From NCBI GenBank assembly GCA_035606335.1, contig DATNFP010000199.1, forward strand, positions 1 to 53,634: DNA of 53,634 bases. The letters are read 5' to 3'. This DNA is from DATNFP01 sp035606335 (GTDB taxonomy: Bacteria; Bacteroidota; Bacteroidia; Chitinophagales; Chitinophagaceae). Made by a program: the position numbers and the translations under genes. Of this stretch, positions 33,970 to 41,193 are shown piece by piece. Below the pieces are notes generated by a model. The model ran no database searches. It had not been told where the DNA came from and saw only the letters and a program-made list of their open reading frames with translations. The first letter of the stretch is position 1, and the number at the start of each line of letters is the position of its first letter.

Positions 33970-34287
33970 ATGTCGCAGCACATATTAATAGGACAGGCAA
34001 CGGACGAAAAAATAGCCGAATGGAAACAGCAATATCCGCAAGGTATCTATGCTATTGAGTCAGATGATCATATCGCATATTTCAAAAATCCTAATCGTAA
34101 TGAAATGAATTGCGCTATGAGCAAGGCATCGCAGGAAAAAGCTCTTGATATGTATGAAGAGCTTGCCAATTTAACTTTCATTGGAGGCAGTGAAGACGTG
34201 ATCAAAAACGACCAACGTTTTTATGGTCTTGCCGGCCAGTTAAAAACCAAGTTTGAAGGTAAGAAAGCTACCCTGGTAAACTTATAA
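33970..34287 (+). CDS. Tail assembly chaperone, zero-frame product (gpG-like)
   Basis: 105 residues, mixed helix and strand (QATDEKIAEWKQQYPQGIYAIESDDHIAYFKNP, ASQEKALDMYEELANLTFIGG). It sits between tube and tape-measure genes, where long-tailed phages carry a chaperone expressed in two forms by ribosomal frameshifting. A second coding segment in the -1 frame begins near the end of this gene, so this is probably the short (G-type) form. It should bind the tape measure protein during tail assembly. Confidence 0.7.
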   Translation: MSQHILIGQATDEKIAEWKQQYPQGIYAIESDDHIAYFKNPNRNEMNCAMSKASQEKALDMYEELANLTFIGGSEDVIKNDQRFYGLAGQLKTKFEGKKATLVNL

Positions 34288-34457
34288 CGGAAGCGCGCGG
34301 CGGCCCGGAGCGCGACTTCCTTGGGTTTTATGAAACACTGCTTGAATATTACATGCCGGGCCTCGACCATAAGAAATTAAGCGACCAGGAGTTTGCACAA
34401 AAAATAGCTCACCTCGTATATATCAGGACGAAAGAAAACAATATAAAAAGCACATAG
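34263..34457 (+). CDS. -1 frame extension of the tail assembly chaperone (T-like part)
   Basis: The -1 frame is open from 34263 to the TAG at 34455-34457 and encodes FLGFYETLLEYYMPGLDH followed by SDQEFAQKIAHLVYIRTKE. It has no plausible start before a deep ATG at 34353, so it is best read as a fusion made by frameshifting between 34263 and 34287. I see no classical slippery heptamer there, so the mechanism is unsettled; reinitiation is an alternative. The tape-measure gene begins 4 bases after its stop. Confidence 0.65.
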   Translation, partial: ESYPGKLITEARGGPERDFLGFYETLLEYYMPGLDHKKLSDQEFAQKIAHLVYIRTKENNIKST

Positions 34458-34461
34458 CAAG

Positions 34462-35682
34462 ATGGATAGCATTGTACAATTTGCAATACAATCGAGTAAT
34501 ATATGGAACAGCATTGTAACACCACAGGTGAACATACCTACACTGCCGGATACATTATTGCCTGGCAACAATATTGCTACATCCACAACAGGCAATGTAG
34601 ATAATTCGTCATCAACTGATGGTTTGTTGCGGCAATTGAATGAGAAGATAGATGCCTTTACAACATCGATAAATTCTTTTAACGGAAGCGTACATAATTT
34701 ATTCTCCGGCAATAATACTGCTAGTCATTCTATTGCAACAGCAAACAAACTTGACGCACCTGCTAACGCGACACCACCATACATTATACAATGTTGTTGT
34801 GGCGAAAACAATAACGGCACAACCAATGCACCGCAAAAAGAAGAAAGCACACTAGATAAATTTATGGATAAGGTGGGCACAGTACGTGACGTTTCAAGCA
34901 CTGTAGAAGATGGAGCAGATCTATTGGGACCATTAGTTGATGCGTTAGGATGGAAAAAAGCGGGAGGCATCATCAGAACAATCGGTAAAGGAGCAGGAAA
35001 AGTAAAAAAATTTACAGGCTTCGTCTCAGACGTGAGAAATTTAGGCGAGGGAATGGTAGATGTTGCACCCTCGGAAGCAGAAGGTGTTGCAGCAACAGCA
35101 ACAGAAATGGGGGGCATGGCTGCCGGCGGCCTCGAAGTAGGAGCCGCCGAAGGAGTTGGCGCATTGGCAACTGCAGGAGAAATACTAGGTGCAATAGCAG
35201 CTCCGGAAGTATTAATAGCAGCGGCTGCGGGCTATGGGTTGTACAAGGCGGAGCAGTATTTATTCTCTGAACCAAAAAATGTATCCGGCCCGGTTATGTT
35301 CAATCCTAATTCACCGGCCTCCTCAATAAATACAGATAATGGATTTCGCCTTAGTTATTCGGATAACACTGCCGTACACCGACCCTATATTCCTTCTATC
35401 GCCGCTAATCAGCCATCCCAATTCCAACAGCCTGCAAATACAAATTATATAGCAAGACACTGGAGTCCTAACGCTAATATGTCCGGAGCGACCACACATT
35501 TTTTTGGAACCAATACTGATCACAATGTCAACACCACAAAGAATATTACTATCAACGTGAGCAAATTCTTCGATAACATAAATGTGTACAACGATAATAA
35601 GTTGACCTATAAAGAAATAGAACATAAAATAATTGGTGTGTTTACTCACGTATTAAACGGCGCAGAAACTTCAAACGATTAA
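34462..35682 (+). CDS. Tail tape measure protein
   Basis: 406 residues, short for this class. It has an N-terminal helical and Ser/Asn-rich region, a central helix-rich zone (DKFMDKVGTVRDVSSTVEDGADLLGPLVDALG), a long small-residue hydrophobic zone around 220-265 (AAEGVGALATAGEILGAIAAPEVLIAAAAGYG) and a conserved-looking C-terminus (ITINVSKFFDNINVYNDNKLTYKEIEHKI). Position directly after the frameshifted chaperone defines it. At about 1.5 angstrom per residue the tail would be near 60 nm (inference). Confidence 0.75.
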   Translation: MDSIVQFAIQSSNIWNSIVTPQVNIPTLPDTLLPGNNIATSTTGNVDNSSSTDGLLRQLNEKIDAFTTSINSFNGSVHNLFSGNNTASHSIATANKLDAPANATPPYIIQCCCGENNNGTTNAPQKEESTLDKFMDKVGTVRDVSSTVEDGADLLGPLVDALGWKKAGGIIRTIGKGAGKVKKFTGFVSDVRNLGEGMVDVAPSEAEGVAATATEMGGMAAGGLEVGAAEGVGALATAGEILGAIAAPEVLIAAAAGYGLYKAEQYLFSEPKNVSGPVMFNPNSPASSINTDNGFRLSYSDNTAVHRPYIPSIAANQPSQFQQPANTNYIARHWSPNANMSGATTHFFGTNTDHNVNTTKNITINVSKFFDNINVYNDNKLTYKEIEHKIIGVFTHVLNGAETSND

Positions 35683-35688
35683 AAAACT

Positions 35689-36318
35689 ATGGCCGAGATT
35701 TCATTTAGTATCCCCGATTTGTTTCAGCAGGCATTTGGCTTTAGTCCCGATGAACCACAATTTCAGGATTTAAGCGTTCCTGTACTGCAATCAAAGAATG
35801 GCAGCCCATACTATGGGTTTGACGGCAAAGGAAGACGATACTTTATGCCGGTAACATTGGGCGGACTTACGTTACAATATCCTGTAGTAGATATTACAGT
35901 GAAGAAGACTATTGTAGATACACCCATGGTGAATCGCAGAGGAAGTGTGAAAGAACTTATAAGCATACAGGAGTATGAAATTAATATTAAAGGCCTGATC
36001 GTGGGACTAACACCTGATTACCCGGAAAATGAGGTTACTGCATTGCGCGAGCTGTTTGAAAAGAATGAATCGGTAGCAATAGTGTGCCCTAAAACAGATA
36101 TTTTTTTAATTACACAGGACAGAGCTTCTCAAAATAACCAGGGAACAAATTTATTTGGTACCCAGGCTAAAAACCAGGTAGACCAGGTTGTGATCACGGA
36201 GTTGAAGTTGGTAACAGCCGGCAAATCTTTTGCTCCCAATGTGCAACCTTATGAAATGAATCTTTCAAGCGACACACCTTTTTCATTGATCTATGGCATT
36301 CCTTTTTCTTTAGACTAA
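35689..36318 (+). CDS. Tail/baseplate protein (DUF6046-like)
   Basis: 209 residues starting MAEISFSIPDLFQQAFGF, with YVFDGKGRRYFMPVTLGG-like and VVDITVKKTIVDTPMVNRRGSVKELIS segments and a GLIVGLTPDYPENEVTALRELFEKNE stretch. It resembles the DUF6046 proteins common in Bacteroidota phages, which occupy the place of Mu gpN/T4 gp53-like baseplate proteins. Its stop overlaps the next start by one base, so the two are coupled. The exact structural role is not certain. Confidence 0.65.
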   Translation: MAEISFSIPDLFQQAFGFSPDEPQFQDLSVPVLQSKNGSPYYGFDGKGRRYFMPVTLGGLTLQYPVVDITVKKTIVDTPMVNRRGSVKELISIQEYEINIKGLIVGLTPDYPENEVTALRELFEKNESVAIVCPKTDIFLITQDRASQNNQGTNLFGTQAKNQVDQVVITELKLVTAGKSFAPNVQPYEMNLSSDTPFSLIYGIPFSLD

Positions 36319-37349
36319 TGTATATACTGACATCTAACGTAACAATTAACAGAGTAAGGCAAAACGACTCTATCACATTTACATCAGTGAATGATGTGAA
36401 CATACAGAAGAGTATACACTCTTATACAGATACAGCTACGCTAAAAATACCCGCGACTGCCAGGTTGCAAACTTCAAATACTTTACAGGCATTGCCGCTT
36501 TTATCACAGATATCTGTAAGTTCAGAAACTGCAAAGATCTTTTCGCAAGGTGATAAAGTGACAATACAGTTGGGCTATGATGGTCAGTTGCAAACAGAAT
36601 TTGTGGGATTTATTAAAGCAGTAGGTTTTTCCACTCCATGCCAGATAGATTGTGTGGGCTATGTGTGGCAATTGAGCCATACGCAAAAGTTTACAAAATA
36701 CTGGAAAAGCGTTTCACTAAAACAAGTGCTGCAATTAATTATTGCCGGTACCGATATAAAGCTGGATCCAAACATATCTGATTTTCAACTCTCGTCATTT
36801 AAAATAGACGAAAAGACAGGAGCAGAAGTCCTTGATCTTCTAAAGGACCAGCATGTTACCACCTATTTTCTTGGAAATATGCTTTGTGCAACTATCAAAG
36901 ATGTATACCAGACAAATGATATGGTAACATACAAGCTGGGATGGAACACCCTGGAAGATGACAACCTAAAATTTACAGGACTCCAGGATGTGAATGTAAA
37001 GGTTAAAGTGACTTATAAAGATGCTGTAGGAAAAGAACACCAGGTAACAAAGCAATACGGAACAGGCCTGCAATCATCACAAGTAACAAAGAGTTTGAGA
37101 TTGACCAATGTCCCCGATGATGCTACAATAGATGCTAAGGCCGAAAATTTTGCTTTGAAAAATATTTTTCACGGCTATAAAGGAAAGATAACAGCATTTT
37201 TAACACCGTACTCGCTACATGGCTGGGCGACAAATATACTCGACGACAAATATCCTGAACGCCAGGGAAAATATTTGATCGAAAGTGTGGAAATACAATT
37301 TGGGCAAAAAGGTGCAAGGCGCATTGTAGAACTCGGTAAAGCTTTATAA
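36318..37349 (+). CDS. Baseplate hub protein (gp27/gpD-like)
   Basis: 343 residues. It has repeated beta barrels: DTATLKIPA, FSQGDKVTIQLGYDGQLQTEFVGFIKAVG and the later VKVKVTYKDAVGKEHQVTKQYG, plus DAKAENFALKNIFHGYKGKITAF and a C-terminal QFGQKGARRIVELGKAL. This is the pattern of gp27/gpD hub proteins that join the tube to the spike. It is translationally coupled to the preceding gene and is one base from the spike-like gene. Confidence 0.75.
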   Translation: MYILTSNVTINRVRQNDSITFTSVNDVNIQKSIHSYTDTATLKIPATARLQTSNTLQALPLLSQISVSSETAKIFSQGDKVTIQLGYDGQLQTEFVGFIKAVGFSTPCQIDCVGYVWQLSHTQKFTKYWKSVSLKQVLQLIIAGTDIKLDPNISDFQLSSFKIDEKTGAEVLDLLKDQHVTTYFLGNMLCATIKDVYQTNDMVTYKLGWNTLEDDNLKFTGLQDVNVKVKVTYKDAVGKEHQVTKQYGTGLQSSQVTKSLRLTNVPDDATIDAKAENFALKNIFHGYKGKITAFLTPYSLHGWATNILDDKYPERQGKYLIESVEIQFGQKGARRIVELGKAL

Positions 37350-37350
37350 A

Positions 37351-37845
37351 ATGGTAAATAGCAGGCAGGCAGAACATTTAAGAGATCTGTTAAAAACGTT
37401 TACGCGGAGAGATAGTGCAACACTCGCAGGCGTGGCATCCGATGTTGATACATCGGCTTACACCTGTAGTGTAACACTCGCGAATGGGCTGACGTTGCAG
37501 GATGTGCAATTAAAGGCGCTAAAGCAGGATACTAACGGAGCTGTACTAATACCTGCTGAGGGTAGCTGGGTACAAATACTGGATATTGGCAACCCTGATT
37601 ACCTGGTAGTGAGCTGCGAAGTATTGCAGAAAGCTATCATCACCATCAACGAGCAGGTCTTCACGATGGACGGAAATACCTACAGCATAAAAAGCGGAGA
37701 TGAAAGCCTTTTTAAAATATTAAATGATCTGCTGACACAAATACTTGCTTTGACTGTAACTACCAGCAGCGGCCCAAGTGGCACACCAATAAACGCAACA
37801 GATTTTCAAGACATACAAACAAGATTAAGTAACCTTTTAACATAG
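37351..37845 (+). CDS. Baseplate spike-like protein (Mu gp45/gpV-like)
   Basis: 164 residues. The region around 20-110 looks like the OB-fold of tail spike proteins (ATLAGVASDVDTSAYTCSVTLANGLTLQDVQLKAL, PAEGSWVQILDIGNPDYLVVS), followed by short strands and a helix. No PAAR motif or metal-binding His pair is evident at the tip, so the needle tip may be blunt or formed by another gene. Position after the hub and before the gp46-like gene supports this call. Confidence 0.68.
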   Translation: MVNSRQAEHLRDLLKTFTRRDSATLAGVASDVDTSAYTCSVTLANGLTLQDVQLKALKQDTNGAVLIPAEGSWVQILDIGNPDYLVVSCEVLQKAIITINEQVFTMDGNTYSIKSGDESLFKILNDLLTQILALTVTTSSGPSGTPINATDFQDIQTRLSNLLT

Positions 37846-37850
37846 AACTG

Positions 37851-38069
37851 ATGGCACTGGATACAACAACACTGGAGAACAGCATCAAAAGTGCTTTTCT
37901 CGATCAAAGAAGCAATACAAATGATGCCGAAGGTGCAGCAGCAGATCTTGCCGGTAAAATAGCCGAAGCAATGAAAACATTTGTTACAGGTTTAACGATT
38001 ACATACACAGCAGGCCTTGCAAACGGTGCAGGTGCGGTAAGCGGCACATTTGAATATACTCTTAGTTAA
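37851..38069 (+). CDS. Small phage tail protein
   Basis: 72 residues: a helical N-terminal half (TLENSIKSAFLDQRSNTNDAEGAAADLAGKIAEAMKTF) and a beta C-terminal half (GLTITYTAGLANGAGAVSGTFEYTL). It is 5 bases after the spike-like gene and reads in the baseplate operon. The role is unknown. Confidence 0.6.
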   Translation: MALDTTTLENSIKSAFLDQRSNTNDAEGAAADLAGKIAEAMKTFVTGLTITYTAGLANGAGAVSGTFEYTLS

Positions 38070-38092
38070 TAAATAATAAAAGAAAGAACCCT

Positions 38093-38389
38093 ATGACGAA
38101 AATGCTCGACCTCGCGCTGGATGAGAATGACGACATCAATACACTAAACGGAGATTTTATTTGTGTAGAATCTACTTATCAGCATCAGCGCCAATTGTTG
38201 CTGAATGGTAAAGGTTCCTTCAAGCAAAATCCTACTATATGCGTAGGTATCTACAGCTACCTGGATGATGAAGGCCTGCAAAATGTGCTGCGTGCCATCA
38301 ATATAGAATTTACAAGAGACGGAATGAAAGTGGCGAGTTTAGCTTTAACACCAAACGGACAAATCAATAGCAATGCTTATTACCCCTAG
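38093..38389 (+). CDS. Baseplate wedge protein (Mu gp46/T4 gp25-like)
   Basis: 98 residues with the typical opening MLDLALDENDDINTLNGDFICVE, then QHQRQLLLNGKGSFKQNPTICVGIYSYLDDEG. This is the GP46/gp25-type wedge protein that joins the baseplate to the sheath. It overlaps the next gene by 17 bases. Confidence 0.75.
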   Translation: MTKMLDLALDENDDINTLNGDFICVESTYQHQRQLLLNGKGSFKQNPTICVGIYSYLDDEGLQNVLRAINIEFTRDGMKVASLALTPNGQINSNAYYP

Positions 38390-38645
38390 TCAAACAGTGC
38401 CCGACGCCGGAATAATGGCAGCAGGTACTATGGAATCCCTGTTCAGTATTCTTGCAGCAAATGGATTAAGTATAACTGACCAGCTACAGGCAGGGACAGA
38501 TATTACAGTGCCCACAACTATTACACTGGATACAGATACACTCCTGTATTTGCAACAAAATAATATCTCTATCGGCACCGCTGATACTACAATATATAAA
38601 GGAATCGGCTTCTGGAAAGTGGGTATAGATCTTACAATAATGTGA
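38373..38645 (+). CDS. LysM-like small tail protein
   Basis: 90 residues. The centre (GTMESLFSILAANGLSITDQLQAGTDITVP) follows the pattern of LysM-like repeats in gpX-type phage tail proteins, and the end is beta strand (YKGIGFWKVGIDLTIM). It starts within the preceding gene, suggesting coupled translation. It probably stabilises the tail end or the baseplate. Confidence 0.65.
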   Translation: MLITPSQTVPDAGIMAAGTMESLFSILAANGLSITDQLQAGTDITVPTTITLDTDTLLYLQQNNISIGTADTTIYKGIGFWKVGIDLTIM

Positions 38646-38676
38646 TCTGCTTTCTACATCAAAACAAACAAAAATC

Positions 38677-39516
38677 ATGGCTCGTACTATTTCGCAAATA
38701 CAACAATCGATCATTGATGCAAAGAATGCAGATCCTGTATTGTCACTGCTGCTCACAAGCACCAGCAATGTAGCTATATGGACATTGTGGACCTATATCG
38801 TTGCAGTATGTCAATGGACATCGGAAAATCTCTTTGACCAGCATGTGGCTGAAGTAAACAATATAATAGCCACAATGAAGCCTCACACGCTGCAGTGGTA
38901 TGTTACAATGGCTAAAGCTTTCCAGTTTGGTTACTCATTACCTGCCGATAACGATACTTATGATAACACGGGAATCGATCCATCGGTAATAACTGCAAGC
39001 CAGGTAGTAAATTATGCTGCAGCCACTGAATTGTCCAAAAATTTAAGAATTAAAGTCGCTACAACTACAGCCGGTGCGTTAGCTCCATTAAGCAGTACGC
39101 AATTAACAGCATTTGCAGCTTATATGAATGTGATAAAAGACGCTGGCGTAAAGCTGCAAATCACGAGTGGCAATCCGGATTCTTTAAGATTAAACCTGGA
39201 TGTTTATTACGATGCATTGGTACTCGATAATAACGGCGCAAGGTTGGATGGAACAGAAAATACGCCGGTGCAGGATGCTATAAATACATTTTTACAAAAC
39301 CTTCCATTCAATGGTTTGTTTGTCGTGAACTACCTGGTTGCTTATTTAAATGCCGTAAGTGGTGTAGTAAATGCTGATGTAAAATTAGCCCAGGCAAACT
39401 TTGGAGCACTACCGTATGCAACTATTGATCCAGAATACCAACCGGATGCAGGCTACCTGAGAATTATTAACCCTTCTGATCTGACAATAAACTTTATAGC
39501 ACATGCCCCTATTTGA
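38677..39516 (+). CDS. Baseplate J-like wedge protein
   Basis: 279 residues. An N-terminal helical domain (IQQSIIDAKNADPVLSLLLTSTSNVAIWTLWTYIVAVCQWTSENLFDQHV) is followed by a beta domain and a C-terminal part with TPVQDAINTFLQNLPFNGLFVVNYLVAYLNAVSGVVNADV. The VQ.AI..FL.NLPFNG..V...L end is characteristic of J-like (Mu gp47-type) baseplate proteins. It overlaps the next gene by 14 bases. Confidence 0.75.
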   Translation: MARTISQIQQSIIDAKNADPVLSLLLTSTSNVAIWTLWTYIVAVCQWTSENLFDQHVAEVNNIIATMKPHTLQWYVTMAKAFQFGYSLPADNDTYDNTGIDPSVITASQVVNYAAATELSKNLRIKVATTTAGALAPLSSTQLTAFAAYMNVIKDAGVKLQITSGNPDSLRLNLDVYYDALVLDNNGARLDGTENTPVQDAINTFLQNLPFNGLFVVNYLVAYLNAVSGVVNADVKLAQANFGALPYATIDPEYQPDAGYLRIINPSDLTINFIAHAPI

Positions 39517-39988
39517 TATCAGTTATAAAGCACTCGTAAATATTCTTTTGCCACCCAGGCTGCGCAATAGCAAAATGGTGGCCTGGCTGAGTGTATTAAC
39601 TGCACCCGTGGTTTATATCTACAGCTTATTTACCACAAACAGGAATAGCAATTTATACAACCTCGCACACACAAGCCAGGTGTGTTTCATGCAGGGCGTA
39701 TTAAATGATACGTTCGATTATGCGCTAAGAAGAATATATATAATAGACGGACCTGAATTTGATCCACTATACATATATATAGCATTAGAAGAAAAGCCAT
39801 TATTCATATATACAGCATCAGAAAATGATCCGCAATGGTTATACACAACAGCCGAAACAGCATTAGGCAGCTACGATTTTGTTGTAGTTGTGCCGCACGC
39901 CGTAATATTTGATGAAGCCAGGATGCGTGCTCTTATAGATGAATATCGTTTAGCTTCTAAAGAAAATTATAAAATACAAATTATATAG
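39503..39988 (+). CDS. Baseplate-to-fibre tail protein (gpI/gp48 position)
   Basis: 161 residues. The opening (LFDISYKALVNILLPPRLRNSKMVAWLSVLTAPVVYIYSLF) is helical, and the rest is mixed with EFDPLYIYIALEEKPLFIYTASE. It sits directly after the J-like gene and before the tail fibre genes. That position normally holds a wedge or fibre-connecting protein. Sequence alone gives no family. Confidence 0.6.
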   Translation: MPLFDISYKALVNILLPPRLRNSKMVAWLSVLTAPVVYIYSLFTTNRNSNLYNLAHTSQVCFMQGVLNDTFDYALRRIYIIDGPEFDPLYIYIALEEKPLFIYTASENDPQWLYTTAETALGSYDFVVVVPHAVIFDEARMRALIDEYRLASKENYKIQII

Positions 39989-39989
39989 C

Positions 39990-40793
39990 ATGAGAAAATT
40001 TGACTTTTCGCAGCCCGGAGGTTTTCCGCTCACACAGGATACTTTAGACTGGCTGCAAACTGCTTATACAGAAACAATATTAGCATTAGCAGCAATAGGC
40101 GGAAGTGGTCCCTTTATTGTTTCCGGCTTTACTGCAACCGGTTGGACAGTTGCTCCAGGATGGATTTTTTACAATGGGGAGTTATTATATTTTGTTGGGT
40201 GGCTAGGCCCCTTGCCTCCTTTCCTTCCGCCTGGTTCTCCGGAGAAACTTTGCATGATAATTGTAGAAACTGATACTCCATTAACCTTTAACGATGGTAG
40301 TACGCCGTCGGTTAAGCAGATACGACAGCTTACATTAGGTAATGCTGTGCCAACTGTGGGTTCATCATTTGCGTGGAGTGGTAATGAGATGCCGACATTT
40401 GTCAAAGAAACAGCATTCGGTTCTTTAGATGTAATAGCCGGGACAGGAACGACAACTGGTCAGATATTTTATAAAAAAAATACACTAAATAATACTTTGC
40501 AGATCAGAGCTGTGTTAACTGTCACAGACCCTTCCTCATTGGCATCTGTATCAACTAACCCTCCATTTATTTTAATTGCAACATTGCCAGCGGGATATCG
40601 TCCTAATAATAGTGTTCCTTTTACAGGATATGTAAGCATAAATCTTTTTAAGGATGATGCAGGTGTAGATTTTATTAAACAAGTAAATGGCGACATAGGC
40701 ACAGATGGTAGAATAAACATAGGATTGTTGAAATCGGATGCTTCGATATCCAATTACGAGTTTTATTTCAATTGCATTATCCCACTCGACTAA
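39990..40793 (+). CDS. Tail fibre-associated protein
   Basis: 267 residues. The N-terminus (RKFDFSQPGGFPLTQDTLDWLQTAYTETILALAAIGG) fits the baseplate-attachment part of fibre proteins in Bacteroidota phages. The rest is beta-rich (GFTATGWTVAPGWIFYNGELL, FIATLPAGYRPNNSVPF). It likely forms a short fibre or adaptor. It starts one base after the preceding stop. Confidence 0.65.
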   Translation: MRKFDFSQPGGFPLTQDTLDWLQTAYTETILALAAIGGSGPFIVSGFTATGWTVAPGWIFYNGELLYFVGWLGPLPPFLPPGSPEKLCMIIVETDTPLTFNDGSTPSVKQIRQLTLGNAVPTVGSSFAWSGNEMPTFVKETAFGSLDVIAGTGTTTGQIFYKKNTLNNTLQIRAVLTVTDPSSLASVSTNPPFILIATLPAGYRPNNSVPFTGYVSINLFKDDAGVDFIKQVNGDIGTDGRINIGLLKSDASISNYEFYFNCIIPLD

Positions 40794-40803
40794 ACAAATT
40801 GTA

Positions 40804-41190
40804 ATGGCAATACAAACCAGAGATACATTGAAATCATATTTCCAGACCGGTGATATTCCCACGCAGGGGCAGTTCGGCGATCTGATAGATACTATAGTGA
40901 TCGGGACCGATCTGACAGTTGTAAAGACTATCCAGGATAAAACCTGGACAATAAAAACATTGCCTTCAGGCAATCCTGCAGATATGCAAAAACCGGAGGG
41001 AAATACTTTGCAGGACGATAGCCTGAAAAATGTTACTCCACTGGGAGTAATATTTATTGATAATCTACCTCTTCAGTGGGTAACTGCAGGAGTAACATTT
41101 GATGCTCCTTCAGGCAAATTTGATTTTACAAGTTCCACTTATGGAGCGCTAAAAAATAATTCAGTTATCACCATACAATACAATTCTTAA
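40804..41190 (+). CDS. Tail fibre-region protein
   Basis: 128 residues from the ATG at 40804. An in-frame ATG further upstream (40738) overlaps the previous gene and is rejected. The start TRDTLKSYFQTGDIPTQGQFGDLIDTIV is common in small proteins of the fibre region in Bacteroidota prophages, where it is followed by a beta domain. It lies 3 bases before the large signal-peptide fibre gene. The role is unknown; fibre chaperone or adaptor is a guess. Confidence 0.65.
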   Translation: MAIQTRDTLKSYFQTGDIPTQGQFGDLIDTIVIGTDLTVVKTIQDKTWTIKTLPSGNPADMQKPEGNTLQDDSLKNVTPLGVIFIDNLPLQWVTAGVTFDAPSGKFDFTSSTYGALKNNSVITIQYNS

Positions 41191-41193
41191 TAA

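Noticed and set aside
34263..34287. A classical slippery heptamer for the chaperone frameshift
   Set aside because: No X-XXY-YYZ sequence fits the zero frame in this window; the nearest candidates (around AAGAAAG and GGTAAAC) would need poor re-pairing.
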